From Bacteroidota bacterium (GTDB lineage: Bacteria; Bacteroidota; Bacteroidia; JABDFU01), in NCBI GenBank assembly GCA_013286655.1, contig JABDFG010000026.1, positions 1 to 33,010 on the forward strand: a DNA stretch of 33,010 bases, given 5' to 3'. The position numbers and the translations under genes were made by a program. Positions 1 through 8,738 of this stretch are shown here, piece after piece; the first letter of the stretch is position 1, and every line of letters begins with the position of its first letter. The notes beneath the pieces were generated by a model. The model had not been told where the DNA came from. It ran no database searches and worked only from the letters and a program-made list of their open reading frames with translations.

Positions 1-2313
1 TTTTCTCGTATACAATACAATGATGAAGTTATTCGGTTGGACGAATTTCTGAAAACAAAATTTTCCGAAAAAGAAAGGATACGGATCGTTATTGACCGAC
101 TCATTGTCCAGAAAGACAATGAAGAGAATACAAACCGCATTTCGGATTCCATACAGACTGCCTTTCACGAAGGAGAAGGAGAATGTTATATAGAACTCAT
201 TAATGAAAAAGTTCAAAGTCAAAAATCAAAAATCAAATCCGCCGAAAAGACCGTAATAAAATCTTTTTCCAACCGGTTTGAACTGGATGACATGACCTTC
301 GAAGAACCCAGTGAACACTTTTTCAGTTTCAACAATCCGGTAGGTGCCTGTAAAACATGCGAGGGCTTTGGAAGCATTTTGGGTATTGATGAAGACCTCG
401 TCATTCCTGACAAAAGCCTTTCTATTTACGAGGAGGCTGTTGTATGCTGGAAAGGTGAAAAGATGAGCGAATGGAAAAATCTGTTTATTAAACAGGCACA
501 CAAATTCGACTTCCCTGTTCATAAACCTTACTACGACTTGAATACCATACAACGAAATGAACTGTGGAGAGGAAATAAATACGTTGAGGGCCTGGATGGA
601 TTCTTCCGCTTCCTGGAAAAAGAAAGTTACAAAATTCAATACCGGGTGATGCTTTCCCGTTACCGGGGGAAAACCATCTGCCCCGATTGTCATGGTACAC
701 GCTTACGAAAGGATGCCTCTTATGTGAAAGTGGAGGAAAAATCCATCAATGAACTCATCCTTGCTCCCATTACTAAAAATCTGGAGTTCTTCAAAAAAAT
801 CAAATTGAATGATCATGATGCAGTAGTCGCCAAACGCATTTTAATTGAAATAAAGAACCGCTTGCAGTTTTTAGAAGATGTAGGATTAGGCTATTTAACC
901 CTTAACCGTTTATCCAATACCCTTTCGGGAGGTGAATCTCAACGCATCAACCTTGCCACCTCTCTGGGCAGTAGTCTCGTTGGTTCTCTGTATGTTCTGG
1001 ATGAACCCAGCATCGGACTGCACTCCCGGGATACGCAGCGTTTAATAGGAGCTCTGACAGCCTTACGGGATATTGGCAATAGTGTAGTAATCGTTGAACA
1101 CGATGAAGAAATAATGCGGGCAGCCGATCAATTGATTGATATCGGACCTTATGCGGGAACACATGGAGGAGAGCTTGTTTTCCAGGGCCGGATCAAAGAC
1201 ATAGAAACCGAAGAACGTAGCTTAACTGCCCGCTATCTTTCAGGGAAAGAAAAGATCCTTTTACCCGAATACCGCAGAAAGTGGACTAGTTTTATTGAGG
1301 TAAAAGGCGCTCGGGAGAATAACCTTAAAAATATTCATGTAAAATTTCCACTGCATGTATTAACGGTTGTCACAGGCGTTAGTGGTTCGGGTAAAAGTTC
1401 CCTGATCAAACGGGTGCTCTATCCTTCTCTGAAAAAAATGCATGGGGGTTATGGAGAACATACCGGGCAATTGGATAAACTGGGTGGAGATTACGCCAGT
1501 ATAGCAGGCGTAGAATTTGTTGACCAGAATCCCATTGGAAAATCATCCAGGTCTAATCCTGTTACCTACGTAAAGGCATATGATGAAATAAGAACTCTAT
1601 ATGCCGAACAGCCATTAGCAAAAGCCCGTGGATACAAACCTTCTCATTTTTCATTTAATGTGGATGGAGGTCGTTGCGAAGTCTGCGAGGGCGAAGGCAC
1701 TGTGAATATTGAAATGCAATTCATGGCTGATATTGAACTGGTCTGTGAATCTTGTAACGGAAAACGTTTCAAGCAGGAAACCCTGGAAGTGCTCTACCGG
1801 GGCATGACAATTTACGATATTTTAAATTTAACAATAGATGATGCCGTTTCATTTTTTGAAGCGGCGCAGCCTGGAACTTCCATGGAACGCAGGATCGTAA
1901 ATAAGCTGGCCCCTCTTGCCGAAGTCGGTTTGGGATATGTTCAGCTTGGCCAATCTTCCAGCACTTTGAGCGGCGGTGAAGCACAACGCATTAAACTTGC
2001 ATCTTTCCTGGGAATGGGACAGAACAACAGTGGGCCTCAGCTTTTCATTTTTGACGAACCCACGACCGGTTTACATTTTCACGACATCAACAAACTCCTC
2101 GGGGCATTTTATGCGCTTATTCGTCAGGGCCATTCTATTATTGTTATCGAACACAATGCGGAAGTAATCAAATGCGCTGATTGGGTGATCGATCTTGGTC
2201 CTGAAGGAGGAGAAAAAGGCGGCCATGTTCTGTTTGAAGGTACTCCCGAAGAACTTATCAATTGTAAAGAATCGTATACCGGAAAATATTTAAAGAAAAA
2301 ACTACTGAATTGA
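1..2313 (+). CDS. uvrA: Excinuclease ABC subunit A (UvrA), 5' end missing
   Basis: This is the damage-recognition ATPase of nucleotide excision repair; it loads UvrB onto damaged DNA. The frame is open from base 1, so the true start and the first Walker A lie outside the window; the TTG at 37 is internal. About 770 residues are visible of the usual 920-950. Visible in order: part of the UvrB-binding region, CKTC (about 351-362), CPDC (about 679-690), ABC signature LSGGESQRINLATSLG with Walker B LYVLDEPSIGLH, the second-domain Walker A GVSGSGKSS (about 1375-1400), the insertion zinc module CEVC...CESC (about 1677-1760), and the second signature LSGGEAQRIKLASFLG with LFIFDEPTTGLH. The first zinc module is odd: the CxxC expected about 25 residues before CKTC reads FELDDMTF instead. 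From memory, this variant is common in Bacteroidota UvrA. The next gene starts 7 bases after the stop, suggesting one transcript with it and mpl. Confidence 0.97.
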   Translation, partial: FSRIQYNDEVIRLDEFLKTKFSEKERIRIVIDRLIVQKDNEENTNRISDSIQTAFHEGEGECYIELINEKVQSQKSKIKSAEKTVIKSFSNRFELDDMTFEEPSEHFFSFNNPVGACKTCEGFGSILGIDEDLVIPDKSLSIYEEAVVCWKGEKMSEWKNLFIKQAHKFDFPVHKPYYDLNTIQRNELWRGNKYVEGLDGFFRFLEKESYKIQYRVMLSRYRGKTICPDCHGTRLRKDASYVKVEEKSINELILAPITKNLEFFKKIKLNDHDAVVAKRILIEIKNRLQFLEDVGLGYLTLNRLSNTLSGGESQRINLATSLGSSLVGSLYVLDEPSIGLHSRDTQRLIGALTALRDIGNSVVIVEHDEEIMRAADQLIDIGPYAGTHGGELVFQGRIKDIETEERSLTARYLSGKEKILLPEYRRKWTSFIEVKGARENNLKNIHVKFPLHVLTVVTGVSGSGKSSLIKRVLYPSLKKMHGGYGEHTGQLDKLGGDYASIAGVEFVDQNPIGKSSRSNPVTYVKAYDEIRTLYAEQPLAKARGYKPSHFSFNVDGGRCEVCEGEGTVNIEMQFMADIELVCESCNGKRFKQETLEVLYRGMTIYDILNLTIDDAVSFFEAAQPGTSMERRIVNKLAPLAEVGLGYVQLGQSSSTLSGGEAQRIKLASFLGMGQNNSGPQLFIFDEPTTGLHFHDINKLLGAFYALIRQGHSIIVIEHNAEVIKCADWVIDLGPEGGEKGGHVLFEGTPEELINCKESYTGKYLKKKLLN

Positions 2314-2320
2314 TCCGCTT

Positions 2321-3775
2321 ATGAACCAACGCATTCGCATTTATCTTACCCGTATTCTCCTTGCAGCCTCTATTATTTTTACCGCTTGTTCTCCAGGCCC
2401 GCAAAAGGAAAAAAATGAAAATACAGCTGCAAAAAAGGAAGCTCTTTCGAAACAAATTCCACTTCAATTTGAAGCTATTGAAAAAAGGAAAATATTTGGC
2501 AACATCAAGTGTAAGGCTGATACTAGCAACAATTATGCGCTGTACGTTCCCTCTTCCTATACCCCTTCTGCTCCATCGGCAGTTATCTTTTTCTTTGATG
2601 CCCAGGCATCGGGAGCTTTACCTCTTAAGAAATACAAAAATCTTGCCGACAAATATGGCTACATTTTAGCTGGTTCCAATAATTCCAGGAATGGGAATAG
2701 CGCTGAGGTCAACGTTGCTTTTGCCCGCAACATGATTCACGATGTACAAACCAGGTTAAGTATCGATCAATCCCGGGTATATACTTCTGGTTTTTCCGGA
2801 GGTTCCCGTGTGGCCAGTTCCGTCGCTATATTCGATGGGGGTATAAACACAGTCATTGGATGTGGAGCGGGTTTTCCTGCTATTGAAAAACCGATTGAAA
2901 ATAAATTCAATTACATCGGCATTGCGGGAAATGAGGATTTTAATTACAATGAGATGCAGGACCTCGAGAATATGTTAAAGAAATCAGACGTGGAACATGT
3001 TTTTCTGCCTTTTAACGGAAAGCACGAGTGGTGTCCTGCTGAAATAATGGAAAAAGCATTTACCTGGATACAGTTCAAAGCAATGAAACAAAATCTAATT
3101 CCTAAAAATGATTCCATCGTTCGCGTTTTTTTGTCTGCAGAAAAAAATCAGATAGAAGGTCTTATTAAAAAAAATAAAAAAGAAGAAGCTCTTTTTACAG
3201 CCCGTCAGACATTCAACTTCATTTCGGGATTAAGCCCGGACACAATGCTGTTACTTACCATTTCTCAGCTTGAAAATTCGAAAGAGGTAAAAAAAGCACG
3301 GGAGCGTCAGCTGGAACTTGCGCAAACGGAAAAAGCCCTCAAGGACCAATACCTGAATGCAATGGCTTTGAAAGAAATTCCCTGGTGGAAAACAGAAACG
3401 CAGAGGTTAAACGATACTAAAAGGTTCCCGACAGACCAGGTTGTTATGAATAAAAGAATTTTAAGTTTTTTAAGTCTCGCCTGTTATATGAATATCAACC
3501 AATTGATGCATGCCAATCAGATGACTGAAGCGGAACACTATCTTACGATTTACAAAATCATTGACCCGACTAATGCTGAAGCCCCCTATTTACAAGCTTT
3601 GATCTATTTTGGCAAAAAAGAAAATGATAAAGCATTAGAAGAACTAAAATCAGCAGCCAAGCTGGGATTTAAAGAATATGAACGATTTGAAAAGGATTTC
3701 GGAGAAATTACACATACGGCAAAAGGCCGGGAAATTTCTGCTTCTATAAAAGAAAATGCAGCAAAGGAAGGATAA
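2321..3775 (+). CDS. Lipoprotein alpha/beta-hydrolase (esterase-like) with C-terminal TPR-like region
   Basis: The protein has 484 residues. The N-terminus is a lipoprotein signal: basic MNQRIR, a hydrophobic stretch, then FTAC with the lipidated Cys at 23, so it should sit on the periplasmic side of a membrane. Residues about 70-250 read as an alpha/beta hydrolase of the polyhydroxybutyrate depolymerase/feruloyl esterase kind. The nucleophile elbow is GFSGGS (Ser159), a possible acid is Asp205 in GNEDFNY, and a plausible catalytic His is His235 in NGKHEWCP. Residues about 265-480 are Lys/Glu-rich helices; DPTNAEAPYLQALIYFGKKE and the following helix look like one tetratricopeptide hairpin. 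The substrate is unknown. It sits between uvrA (7-base gap) and mpl (3-base gap), which implies co-transcription. The hydrolase assignment is fairly firm; any link to the cell wall is inferred from mpl alone. Confidence 0.8.
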   Translation: MNQRIRIYLTRILLAASIIFTACSPGPQKEKNENTAAKKEALSKQIPLQFEAIEKRKIFGNIKCKADTSNNYALYVPSSYTPSAPSAVIFFFDAQASGALPLKKYKNLADKYGYILAGSNNSRNGNSAEVNVAFARNMIHDVQTRLSIDQSRVYTSGFSGGSRVASSVAIFDGGINTVIGCGAGFPAIEKPIENKFNYIGIAGNEDFNYNEMQDLENMLKKSDVEHVFLPFNGKHEWCPAEIMEKAFTWIQFKAMKQNLIPKNDSIVRVFLSAEKNQIEGLIKKNKKEEALFTARQTFNFISGLSPDTMLLLTISQLENSKEVKKARERQLELAQTEKALKDQYLNAMALKEIPWWKTETQRLNDTKRFPTDQVVMNKRILSFLSLACYMNINQLMHANQMTEAEHYLTIYKIIDPTNAEAPYLQALIYFGKKENDKALEELKSAAKLGFKEYERFEKDFGEITHTAKGREISASIKENAAKEG

Positions 3776-3778
3776 GCC

Positions 3779-5134
3779 ATGAAAATTCATTTAATTGCAA
3801 TTGGAGGGAGTGCTATGCACAACCTGGCAATTGCACTGCATAAAAAAGGTTTTAGCGTCAGCGGCTCCGACGACGAGATCATTGAGCCTTCCAGAAGCAG
3901 GTTGTCCGCTTATGGACTACTGCCTGGCAAATTGGGCTGGGATGCTGCCAATATTTATCCGGATCTTGATGCTGTTATTCTGGGAATGCACGCGAGAAAT
4001 GATAATCCTGAACTACTAAAAGCCAGGGAATTGGGTTTGAAAATATATTCCTACCCGGAATACATTTATGAGCAAACAAAAAACAAAAGTCGGGTGGTTA
4101 TCGGTGGGAGTCATGGAAAAACAACGATTACCGCCATGATTCTTCATGTTCTTCATTTTCACAAAATTGATTGTGATTACTTAGTGGGCGCTCAGCTGGA
4201 AGGTTTTGACACGATGGTAAAACTCAGCCAGGAAACTACCATAGCTGTTATTGAAGGCGATGAATACCTTTCATCTCCTATTGACAGAAGACCCAAATTT
4301 CATTTGTACAGACCGGATATTGCTGTCGTAAGCGGTATTGCCTGGGATCATATTAATGTATTTCCAACATTTGAAAATTACAGCGAACAATTTAAAATTT
4401 TCATTGACCTGATAAACCCAACAGGAACATTGATTTATTGTTCAGTGGATCCTGAAGTAAAAAAGCTGGCCGAAAGGACAGAAAACCCAATTAGAAAATT
4501 GTCTTATGGAATTCCAGAATATAAAATTGCTGATGGCAAAACCATTTTGATACAGGCGGGAATTCCCCTGTTAATTTTTGGCGAACATAACCTGATGAAT
4601 CTTAACGGAGCCCGCCTGGTTTGCAATGAATTAAAAATTACGGATGAACAATTTTATTTAGCTATACAATCATTTTCCGGAGCGGCGAAACGCCTGGAGC
4701 TAGTAGCAAAAAATGAGCGTTCGGCTTTTTACAAAGATTTCGCACATTCTCCTTCAAAACTCAGAGCTACTACTGCTGCCCTTAAGCGACAGTTTCCGGA
4801 TAGAAAATTAATTGCCTGCATGGAACTACATACTTTCAGTAGTCTGAATGAAGAATTCCTAAACCAGTACAAAAATTCAATGGAGCTTGCGGATGAAGCC
4901 ATTGTATATTTTAATCCGCATACCATTGAACATAAAAAATTAAAATCCATTCATCCGGAACAGGTAAAAGCCGCATTTGGAAGCAGCAACATTTCCGTTT
5001 ATACCAATTCAACGGATCTAATCTCAGAACTCAAAAACAAAGACTGGAAAAATAGCAATCTATTGATGATGAGTTCAGGAAATTTTGATGGGGTTGATTT
5101 TAAAAAACTCGCCAAAGAAATCGGACTTGTGTAG
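3779..5134 (+). CDS. mpl: Mpl: UDP-N-acetylmuramate:L-alanyl-gamma-D-glutamyl-meso-diaminopimelate ligase
   Basis: This is a Mur-ligase family enzyme that joins recovered murein tripeptide to UDP-MurNAc with ATP, a cytoplasmic step of peptidoglycan recycling. At 451 residues it has the normal family length. An N-terminal Rossmann UDP-binding domain begins MKIHLIAIGGSAMHNLA. The ATP loop is GGSHGKTT at residues 109-116. Mur-ligase centre motifs are IEGDEY (158-163) and WDHINVFP (189-196). The C-terminal domain carries DFAHSPSKLRATTAAL, the region holding the DxxHxP/S-type motif of Mur ligases. MurC is the main alternative, but the early GGSAMHNLA and the EGDEY form are characteristic of Mpl. 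It starts 3 bases after the lipoprotein esterase gene, as the last gene of that run, and converges on the DUF4199 gene with only 16 bases between stops. Confidence 0.93.
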   Translation: MKIHLIAIGGSAMHNLAIALHKKGFSVSGSDDEIIEPSRSRLSAYGLLPGKLGWDAANIYPDLDAVILGMHARNDNPELLKARELGLKIYSYPEYIYEQTKNKSRVVIGGSHGKTTITAMILHVLHFHKIDCDYLVGAQLEGFDTMVKLSQETTIAVIEGDEYLSSPIDRRPKFHLYRPDIAVVSGIAWDHINVFPTFENYSEQFKIFIDLINPTGTLIYCSVDPEVKKLAERTENPIRKLSYGIPEYKIADGKTILIQAGIPLLIFGEHNLMNLNGARLVCNELKITDEQFYLAIQSFSGAAKRLELVAKNERSAFYKDFAHSPSKLRATTAALKRQFPDRKLIACMELHTFSSLNEEFLNQYKNSMELADEAIVYFNPHTIEHKKLKSIHPEQVKAAFGSSNISVYTNSTDLISELKNKDWKNSNLLMMSSGNFDGVDFKKLAKEIGLV

Positions 5135-5152
5135 TGCAGTATGCACATTTTT
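5134..5152 (+). terminator. Possible compact terminator after mpl
   Basis: GTGCA, a 3-base loop and TGCAC are followed by ATTTTT, directly at the mpl stop codon. The 5-bp stem is short for an intrinsic terminator, but the T run is correctly placed. The element fills the convergent gap between mpl and the DUF4199 gene. Confidence 0.4.
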
Positions 5153-5687
5153 AACCTTCCGGCGTCTGCATCTGTTCCGGAGGATTTTTCCTCAAAAATC
5201 TCGCAATGATCAGTGCAATAAATGTTTCCCAAAACAACATTTGAGAAAAACTCGCCCATGCAGCCGAAATAGGTGAAAAACCTGTTGAAAGTGCAGCACT
5301 TACTTTTTGCAGCTCATCCTCGCTTCTACCCATCATTTTTGACCACTTTTCATATTGTGGCATAAAATGATTGATGAAATCAGGTTCTATAAACTGATAA
5401 TAGAGGTACTGAAAAAAAGCAAATAAAATACCATTCACCAAAACCATCGTAATACCTGCTCTTGCGGCTGATTTAAAATCAATAAAACCTCCGTATTCAT
5501 TTTTCCTGGTCATATAAATAGCCAGGAAAATAAATACCAACTCAGTAAGAGAGGAAATAACAGAACCTAACCCTTTAACAAAGAATGAACTTATTCCACT
5601 GAAATGTAAAAGAAGGATGAATGAAACCGTTATAAGGGCGCAGTAATTTCCATATTTCGTGGCCAGGTTCATACCACTATTAACCAT
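5151..5687 (-). CDS. DUF4199 family membrane protein
   Basis: The protein has 178 residues with four hydrophobic segments (about 13-31, 37-58, 75-95 and 148-166), the layout of DUF4199, a family of unknown function frequent in Bacteroidota. Segment three is followed by the [16 protein letters not shown] region typical of the family, and the C-terminus ([13 protein letters not shown]) is hydrophilic. It should be an inner-membrane protein. The start ATG overlaps the rho stop (8-base overlap, ATGGTTAA), so it is probably translated by coupling from the rho message. A second in-frame ATG five codons later (5672) begins MNLATKYG and could be the real start, avoiding the overlap. Nothing shows what it does; the rho linkage may be only positional. 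Confidence 0.85.
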   Translation of the reverse strand: MVNSGMNLATKYGNYCALITVSFILLLHFSGISSFFVKGLGSVISSLTELVFIFLAIYMTRKNEYGGFIDFKSAARAGITMVLVNGILFAFFQYLYYQFIEPDFINHFMPQYEKWSKMMGRSEDELQKVSAALSTGFSPISAAWASFSQMLFWETFIALIIARFLRKNPPEQMQTPEG

Positions 5688-7242
5688 TCATGGAAACAAG
5701 GAACTCTTCGTTCGTTTGTGTGTTTTTTATGCGGTCTCTCATGAATTCCATAGCTTCCAGTGGATTCATATCCGCAAGATGTTTCCGTAGGATCCACAGG
5801 CGTTGTAAAGTTTCCTTATCTACCAACAGGTCATCTCTGCGTGTACTGGAAGCAACAATGTCAATAGACGGGAAGAGGCGCTTATTTGACAATTTACGAT
5901 CCAGCTGAAGCTCACTGTTGCCAGTACCCTTAAATTCTTCAAAGATAACTTCATCCATTTTAGAACCGGTATCTGTCAGGGCAGTTGCCAAAATAGTTAA
6001 TGAACCACCGTTCTCGATCTTACGTGCAGAACCGAAGAAACGTTTTGGCTTATGTAAGGCATTTGCATCAACACCACCGGATAATACTTTTCCAGATGCA
6101 GGTTGCACGGTATTGTAAGCGCGGGCCAAACGCGTAATAGAATCTAAAAGAATCACTACATCATGTCCGCACTCCACCATACGTTTTGCTTTTTCAAGCA
6201 CAATGTTAGCGATCCGAACGTGACGATCTGCCGGTTCATCAAAAGTCGAAGCAATCACCTCCGCCTTTACGCTGCGGGCCATGTCTGTTACTTCCTCCGG
6301 GCGTTCGTCTATCAGGAGAATAATCAGATAAGCTTCGGGATGATTAAATGCAATCGCATTTGCAATTTCTTTTAATAAAACCGTTTTCCCCGTCTTAGGC
6401 TGAGCTACAATTAATGCACGCTGACCTTTTCCAAGTGGAGTGAAAAGATCCACAATACGTGTGGATAAGGAATTCTGAGGATGACCGGTTAATTTAAATT
6501 TCTCAGTTGGAAAAAGCGGTGTTAAATATTCAAAGGGTACACGATCCCGTACATAAGCGGGGTCACGTCCATTAATTTTGTCTATTTTTATTAAAGGAAA
6601 ATATTTTTCACCTTCCTTTGGAGGACGAATACTTCCACGAACAGTATCTCCCGTTTTTAATCCGAATAATTTAATCTGAGATTGTGAAACGTAAATATCA
6701 TCCGGAGAATTCAAATAATTATAATCGGATGAACGAAGGAAACCATAACCATCAGGCATTATTTCCAACACTCCTTCACTTATCACAATGCCATCAAAAT
6801 TATATAAATCTGCCTGCCGGCTACGAGATTCAAAACGATTATTAGTCCGGTTATGCTGATCAATATTCTTGTCCTGCAATTGCGTGTCTGAAACAGTGAC
6901 TGCAGTTTCCTGCGCCGGTATAGTAACAGAATCTTTGGTAACCATTGAAGCCGTTACAGGGACTTCTTCTTTTTGAGAAGGAAAATCATTTTCCAGTTCC
7001 GGAAATAAAGGGGCTTCAGGTAATGCTTCGGTGTCCGGTTTACTTTTCCTGGGACGGGTCGCTTTCCCATCCTCCATTTTATGCGAAGACTTCAGATCCG
7101 AGGGATTAAGTGCCTGGTGATCAAGTATCTTGTAAATAAGTTCTTGTTTTTTCAGCGCTTCATACTTAGGGAGATTGAGCTCTTTTGCAATGTCTTTAAG
7201 CTCGGTCACAAGCTTGTTGTTCAGTTCAACAATATCGTACAT
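5680..7242 (-). CDS. rho: Transcription termination factor Rho
   Basis: Rho is the hexameric RNA-dependent ATPase and helicase that ends transcription. At 520 residues it is about 100 longer than E. coli Rho. Residues 1-42 are the Rho N-terminal helical domain ([20 protein letters not shown]). Residues about 45-148 are a Pro/Ser/Glu/Gln/Thr-rich, probably disordered insertion. Residues 150-225 are the RNA-binding cold-shock domain ([24 protein letters not shown]). The ATPase follows: Walker A AQPKTGKT (280-287), Walker [18 protein letters not shown] (from 361), the [24 protein letters not shown]-loop region (389-410) and the arginine-finger region [29 protein letters not shown] element lies 26-34 bases upstream of the ATG. 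The DUF4199 gene overlaps its 3' end. Confidence 0.98.
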   Translation of the reverse strand: MYDIVELNNKLVTELKDIAKELNLPKYEALKKQELIYKILDHQALNPSDLKSSHKMEDGKATRPRKSKPDTEALPEAPLFPELENDFPSQKEEVPVTASMVTKDSVTIPAQETAVTVSDTQLQDKNIDQHNRTNNRFESRSRQADLYNFDGIVISEGVLEIMPDGYGFLRSSDYNYLNSPDDIYVSQSQIKLFGLKTGDTVRGSIRPPKEGEKYFPLIKIDKINGRDPAYVRDRVPFEYLTPLFPTEKFKLTGHPQNSLSTRIVDLFTPLGKGQRALIVAQPKTGKTVLLKEIANAIAFNHPEAYLIILLIDERPEEVTDMARSVKAEVIASTFDEPADRHVRIANIVLEKAKRMVECGHDVVILLDSITRLARAYNTVQPASGKVLSGGVDANALHKPKRFFGSARKIENGGSLTILATALTDTGSKMDEVIFEEFKGTGNSELQLDRKLSNKRLFPSIDIVASSTRRDDLLVDKETLQRLWILRKHLADMNPLEAMEFMRDRIKNTQTNEEFLVSMNG

Positions 7243-7267
7243 AAATTACAGGTTAGTTAGCGGATAA

Positions 7268-7276
7268 GCAAAAATA
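7268..7276 (-). promoter_or_regulatory. Candidate rho promoter -7 element
   Basis: Read on the minus strand this is TATTTTTGC, an exact match to the Bacteroidota -7 consensus TAnnTTTG. It lies 26 bases upstream of the rho ATG, giving a leader of about 20 bases. No convincing TTG -33 box stands at the usual spacing, so confidence is limited. The remaining roughly 150 bases between rho and the phosphoesterase gene show nothing else I recognise. Confidence 0.4.
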
Positions 7277-7423
7277 AAGGAGAGTTATTATAAGAATTAT
7301 ATTTTGAGTGATTTAATGATTACAAGAAGATGTAATACTTTAGAATCGTCTTGCGAATATACAAATAATATTTCACATGGATCAAATTTTAAAGAACAAA
7401 ATTAGAATTCCTTAATTTCATTC

Positions 7424-7918
7424 CTATCGCGTTCCTAACTCCACCACTTCCAATCCTCTTATATCCTTCTTATCAATTATAAAACGCACCAGTGTTTTTA
7501 CCTGGTGAAAGCCATGTATTCCGGCAGCACCCGGGTTAATGTGAAGCAAATTGTACTTTTTATCAAATTGTACTTTAAGAATATGAGAATGCCCGCAAAT
7601 AAAAAGAGTTGGAGCACGTTCCCGTATTAGTTTACCGGCTTCTGCGGTATATTTATCCGGATAACCACCGATGTGCGTCATCAATACATCTACTTCCTCA
7701 CACATAAATCTTTGTATTTTGGGGTATGTATTACGTACGTCCGGGCCATCAATATTGCCGTAAACAGCAGTTAGTGGCTTTATTTCTTCTAATTCGTCTG
7801 CAATCTGAATACTACCGATATCTCCTGCATGCCATATTTGATCGCATTGATTCAAGTAAGAAATCAGAGCTCTATCCAGGTAATTGTGGGTATCAGAAAG
7901 TAATCCTATTCGAATCAT
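7424..7918 (-). CDS. YfcE/MJ0936-type metallophosphoesterase
   Basis: The protein has 164 residues, the usual size of the small YfcE-like (UPF0025) calcineurin-fold phosphodiesterases. All metal-site motifs of the fold are present: D9-x-H11 (LLSDTHN), G-D33 (HAGDIGS), G-N55 (VYGNIDG), H82 (MTHIGGYP) and GHSH (109-112), ending in the family motif INPGAAG. It is a soluble cytoplasmic enzyme. Relatives hydrolyse phosphodiester model substrates or cyclic nucleotides, but the natural substrate is rarely known. It is transcribed alone, 181 bases from rho and separated from the YtxH gene upstream by a terminator. The sequence upstream of the ATG has a near-match (TACTTTTC) to the -7 consensus. Confidence 0.92.
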   Translation of the reverse strand: MIRIGLLSDTHNYLDRALISYLNQCDQIWHAGDIGSIQIADELEEIKPLTAVYGNIDGPDVRNTYPKIQRFMCEEVDVLMTHIGGYPDKYTAEAGKLIRERAPTLFICGHSHILKVQFDKKYNLLHINPGAAGIHGFHQVKTLVRFIIDKKDIRGLEVVELGTR

Positions 7919-7998
7919 ATCGAGAAAACTAAACGAAGAACCCCTGTTTAATGAAGAACCTGTTTAAAACAGAAAAGTAATAATAATAAGCTTTCAAT

Positions 7999-8029
7999 AA
8001 AAAACAGAGGCTGAATTTTCAACCTCTGT
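7999..8029 (-). terminator. Intrinsic terminator of the first small-protein cassette
   Basis: The hairpin pairs ACAGAGG (8004-8010) with CCTCTGT (8023-8029), and TGAA with TTCA inside after one mismatch. On the minus strand it is followed by five T residues. It lies 36 bases after the stop of the YtxH gene and closes the 54-aa/MSENQ/YtxH run. Confidence 0.75.
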
Positions 8030-8064
8030 CTATAAGTAACCCCCAATATTCCTTATTTCAAAAC

Positions 8065-8343
8065 CTATCTGTTTGCTGAACTGCCAGCCATTATTTTCTC
8101 CCCTTCTTCTTTATAGTTATTAACTGATTTTCTGAGTTCATCTTCTGCCGATTCGCCAAAACTTTGTACTTTTTCTTTGAGCCGGATGGCGGTATCCTTT
8201 AAATTGGAGGTCCAATCCTTTGTACCCTCAACGATTTTTTTGCGTGTCGAACTTCCTTTATCAGGAGCTAAAAGCACACCGGCCAAGGCACCTATTGCTG
8301 CGCCGAATAATACTGCACTGATCATTTTTCCTGAATCTTCCAT
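8065..8343 (-). CDS. YtxH domain protein (copy 1)
   Basis: The protein has 92 residues. A Gly/Ala-rich hydrophobic segment (residues about 8-27, [19 protein letters not shown]) is followed by a basic amphipathic helix (TRKKIVEGTKDW...) and a charged tail. This is the YtxH layout: one membrane helix carrying the conserved LLAPxxGxxTRxK motif. The family was named from a Bacillus general-stress gene and its molecular function is not known. It should be a small inner-membrane protein with a cytoplasmic or periplasmic coiled tail. It is last in a cassette with the MSENQ gene upstream (107-base spacer holding a strong inverted repeat) and is followed by a terminator. Its N-terminal half closely matches the paralogue at 19412-19693; the tails diverge. 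Confidence 0.88.
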   Translation of the reverse strand: MEDSGKMISAVLFGAAIGALAGVLLAPDKGSSTRKKIVEGTKDWTSNLKDTAIRLKEKVQSFGESAEDELRKSVNNYKEEGEKIMAGSSANR

Positions 8344-8386
8344 ACCATCTAATTTTTATTGTTTAGAGATTAATTCTTTGCATTTA

Positions 8387-8419
8387 TTAAGAGTACCGGT
8401 TTTATGCCGGTACTCTTAA
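8387..8419. repeat. Perfect 13-bp inverted repeat between MSENQ and YtxH genes
   Basis: TTAAGAGTACCGG (8387-8399), a 7-base loop, then CCGGTACTCTTAA (8407-8419). The pairing is perfect and stable, yet neither strand has a T run after it (minus strand continues TAAATGC). It therefore does not read as a normal terminator. It lies inside the presumed transcript, about 32 bases after the MSENQ stop and 44 before the YtxH start. Confidence 0.8.
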
Positions 8420-8450
8420 ATTGTTAGTTAAAACTATATAGGTTGTGAAC

Positions 8451-8738
8451 CTATTTGTTCGACTTTCCGGTTTTATTCTCGTTTTTATTCCCAGAAGGAA
8501 TTTTGCCATCTGTCTGACGGTTTTGCTCTCCTTGCGGCGTTTTAGTTGTACGTCCAGGTGTTTTTGTTCCTTCTGATGATTCATTCTCCGAATCTTCTGT
8601 ATCTACATCTGTGTCATATTGGTCCTCTGAATTCACTTCTTTCGGATTACGATCATATTGACTTTGTCCGGTTTTTTGATTTTTTTGTTGACCGTTTTGG
8701 TTTCCTGGAAACTTTTGGTCTTTTTGATTTTCTGACAT
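8451..8738 (-). CDS. Disordered hydrophilic MSENQ protein (copy 1)
   Basis: The protein has 95 residues of almost only Asn, Gln, Lys, Glu, Asp, Ser, Thr, Gly and Pro, with no hydrophobic stretch, signal peptide or Cys. It is predicted to be fully disordered and very soluble. The order is a basic/Gln-rich head (MSENQKDQKFPGNQNGQQK), an acidic centre (EDQYDTDVDTEDSENESSE), a PGRTTKTPQ motif and a Lys/Asn tail ending NKTGKSNK. A paralogue at 19905-20201 shares the head, the acidic centre, the PGR-TKTPQ motif and the tail, and also precedes a YtxH gene. That conservation argues it is a real gene, not a chance frame. Composition resembles hydrophilins or LEA-like stress proteins, but I recognise no family and assign no function. 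The 54-aa ORF ends 12 bases upstream. Confidence 0.75.
   Translation of the reverse strand: MSENQKDQKFPGNQNGQQKNQKTGQSQYDRNPKEVNSEDQYDTDVDTEDSENESSEGTKTPGRTTKTPQGEQNRQTDGKIPSGNKNENKTGKSNK

Noticed and set aside
37-39. TTG as the start of uvrA
   Set aside because: The frame is open to base 1 and the upstream codons continue UvrA-like sequence, so the gene starts before the window.
226-693. 155-codon open frame on the minus strand inside uvrA
   Set aside because: It lies opposite conserved UvrA sequence and its product has no recognisable motif; it is a shadow frame.
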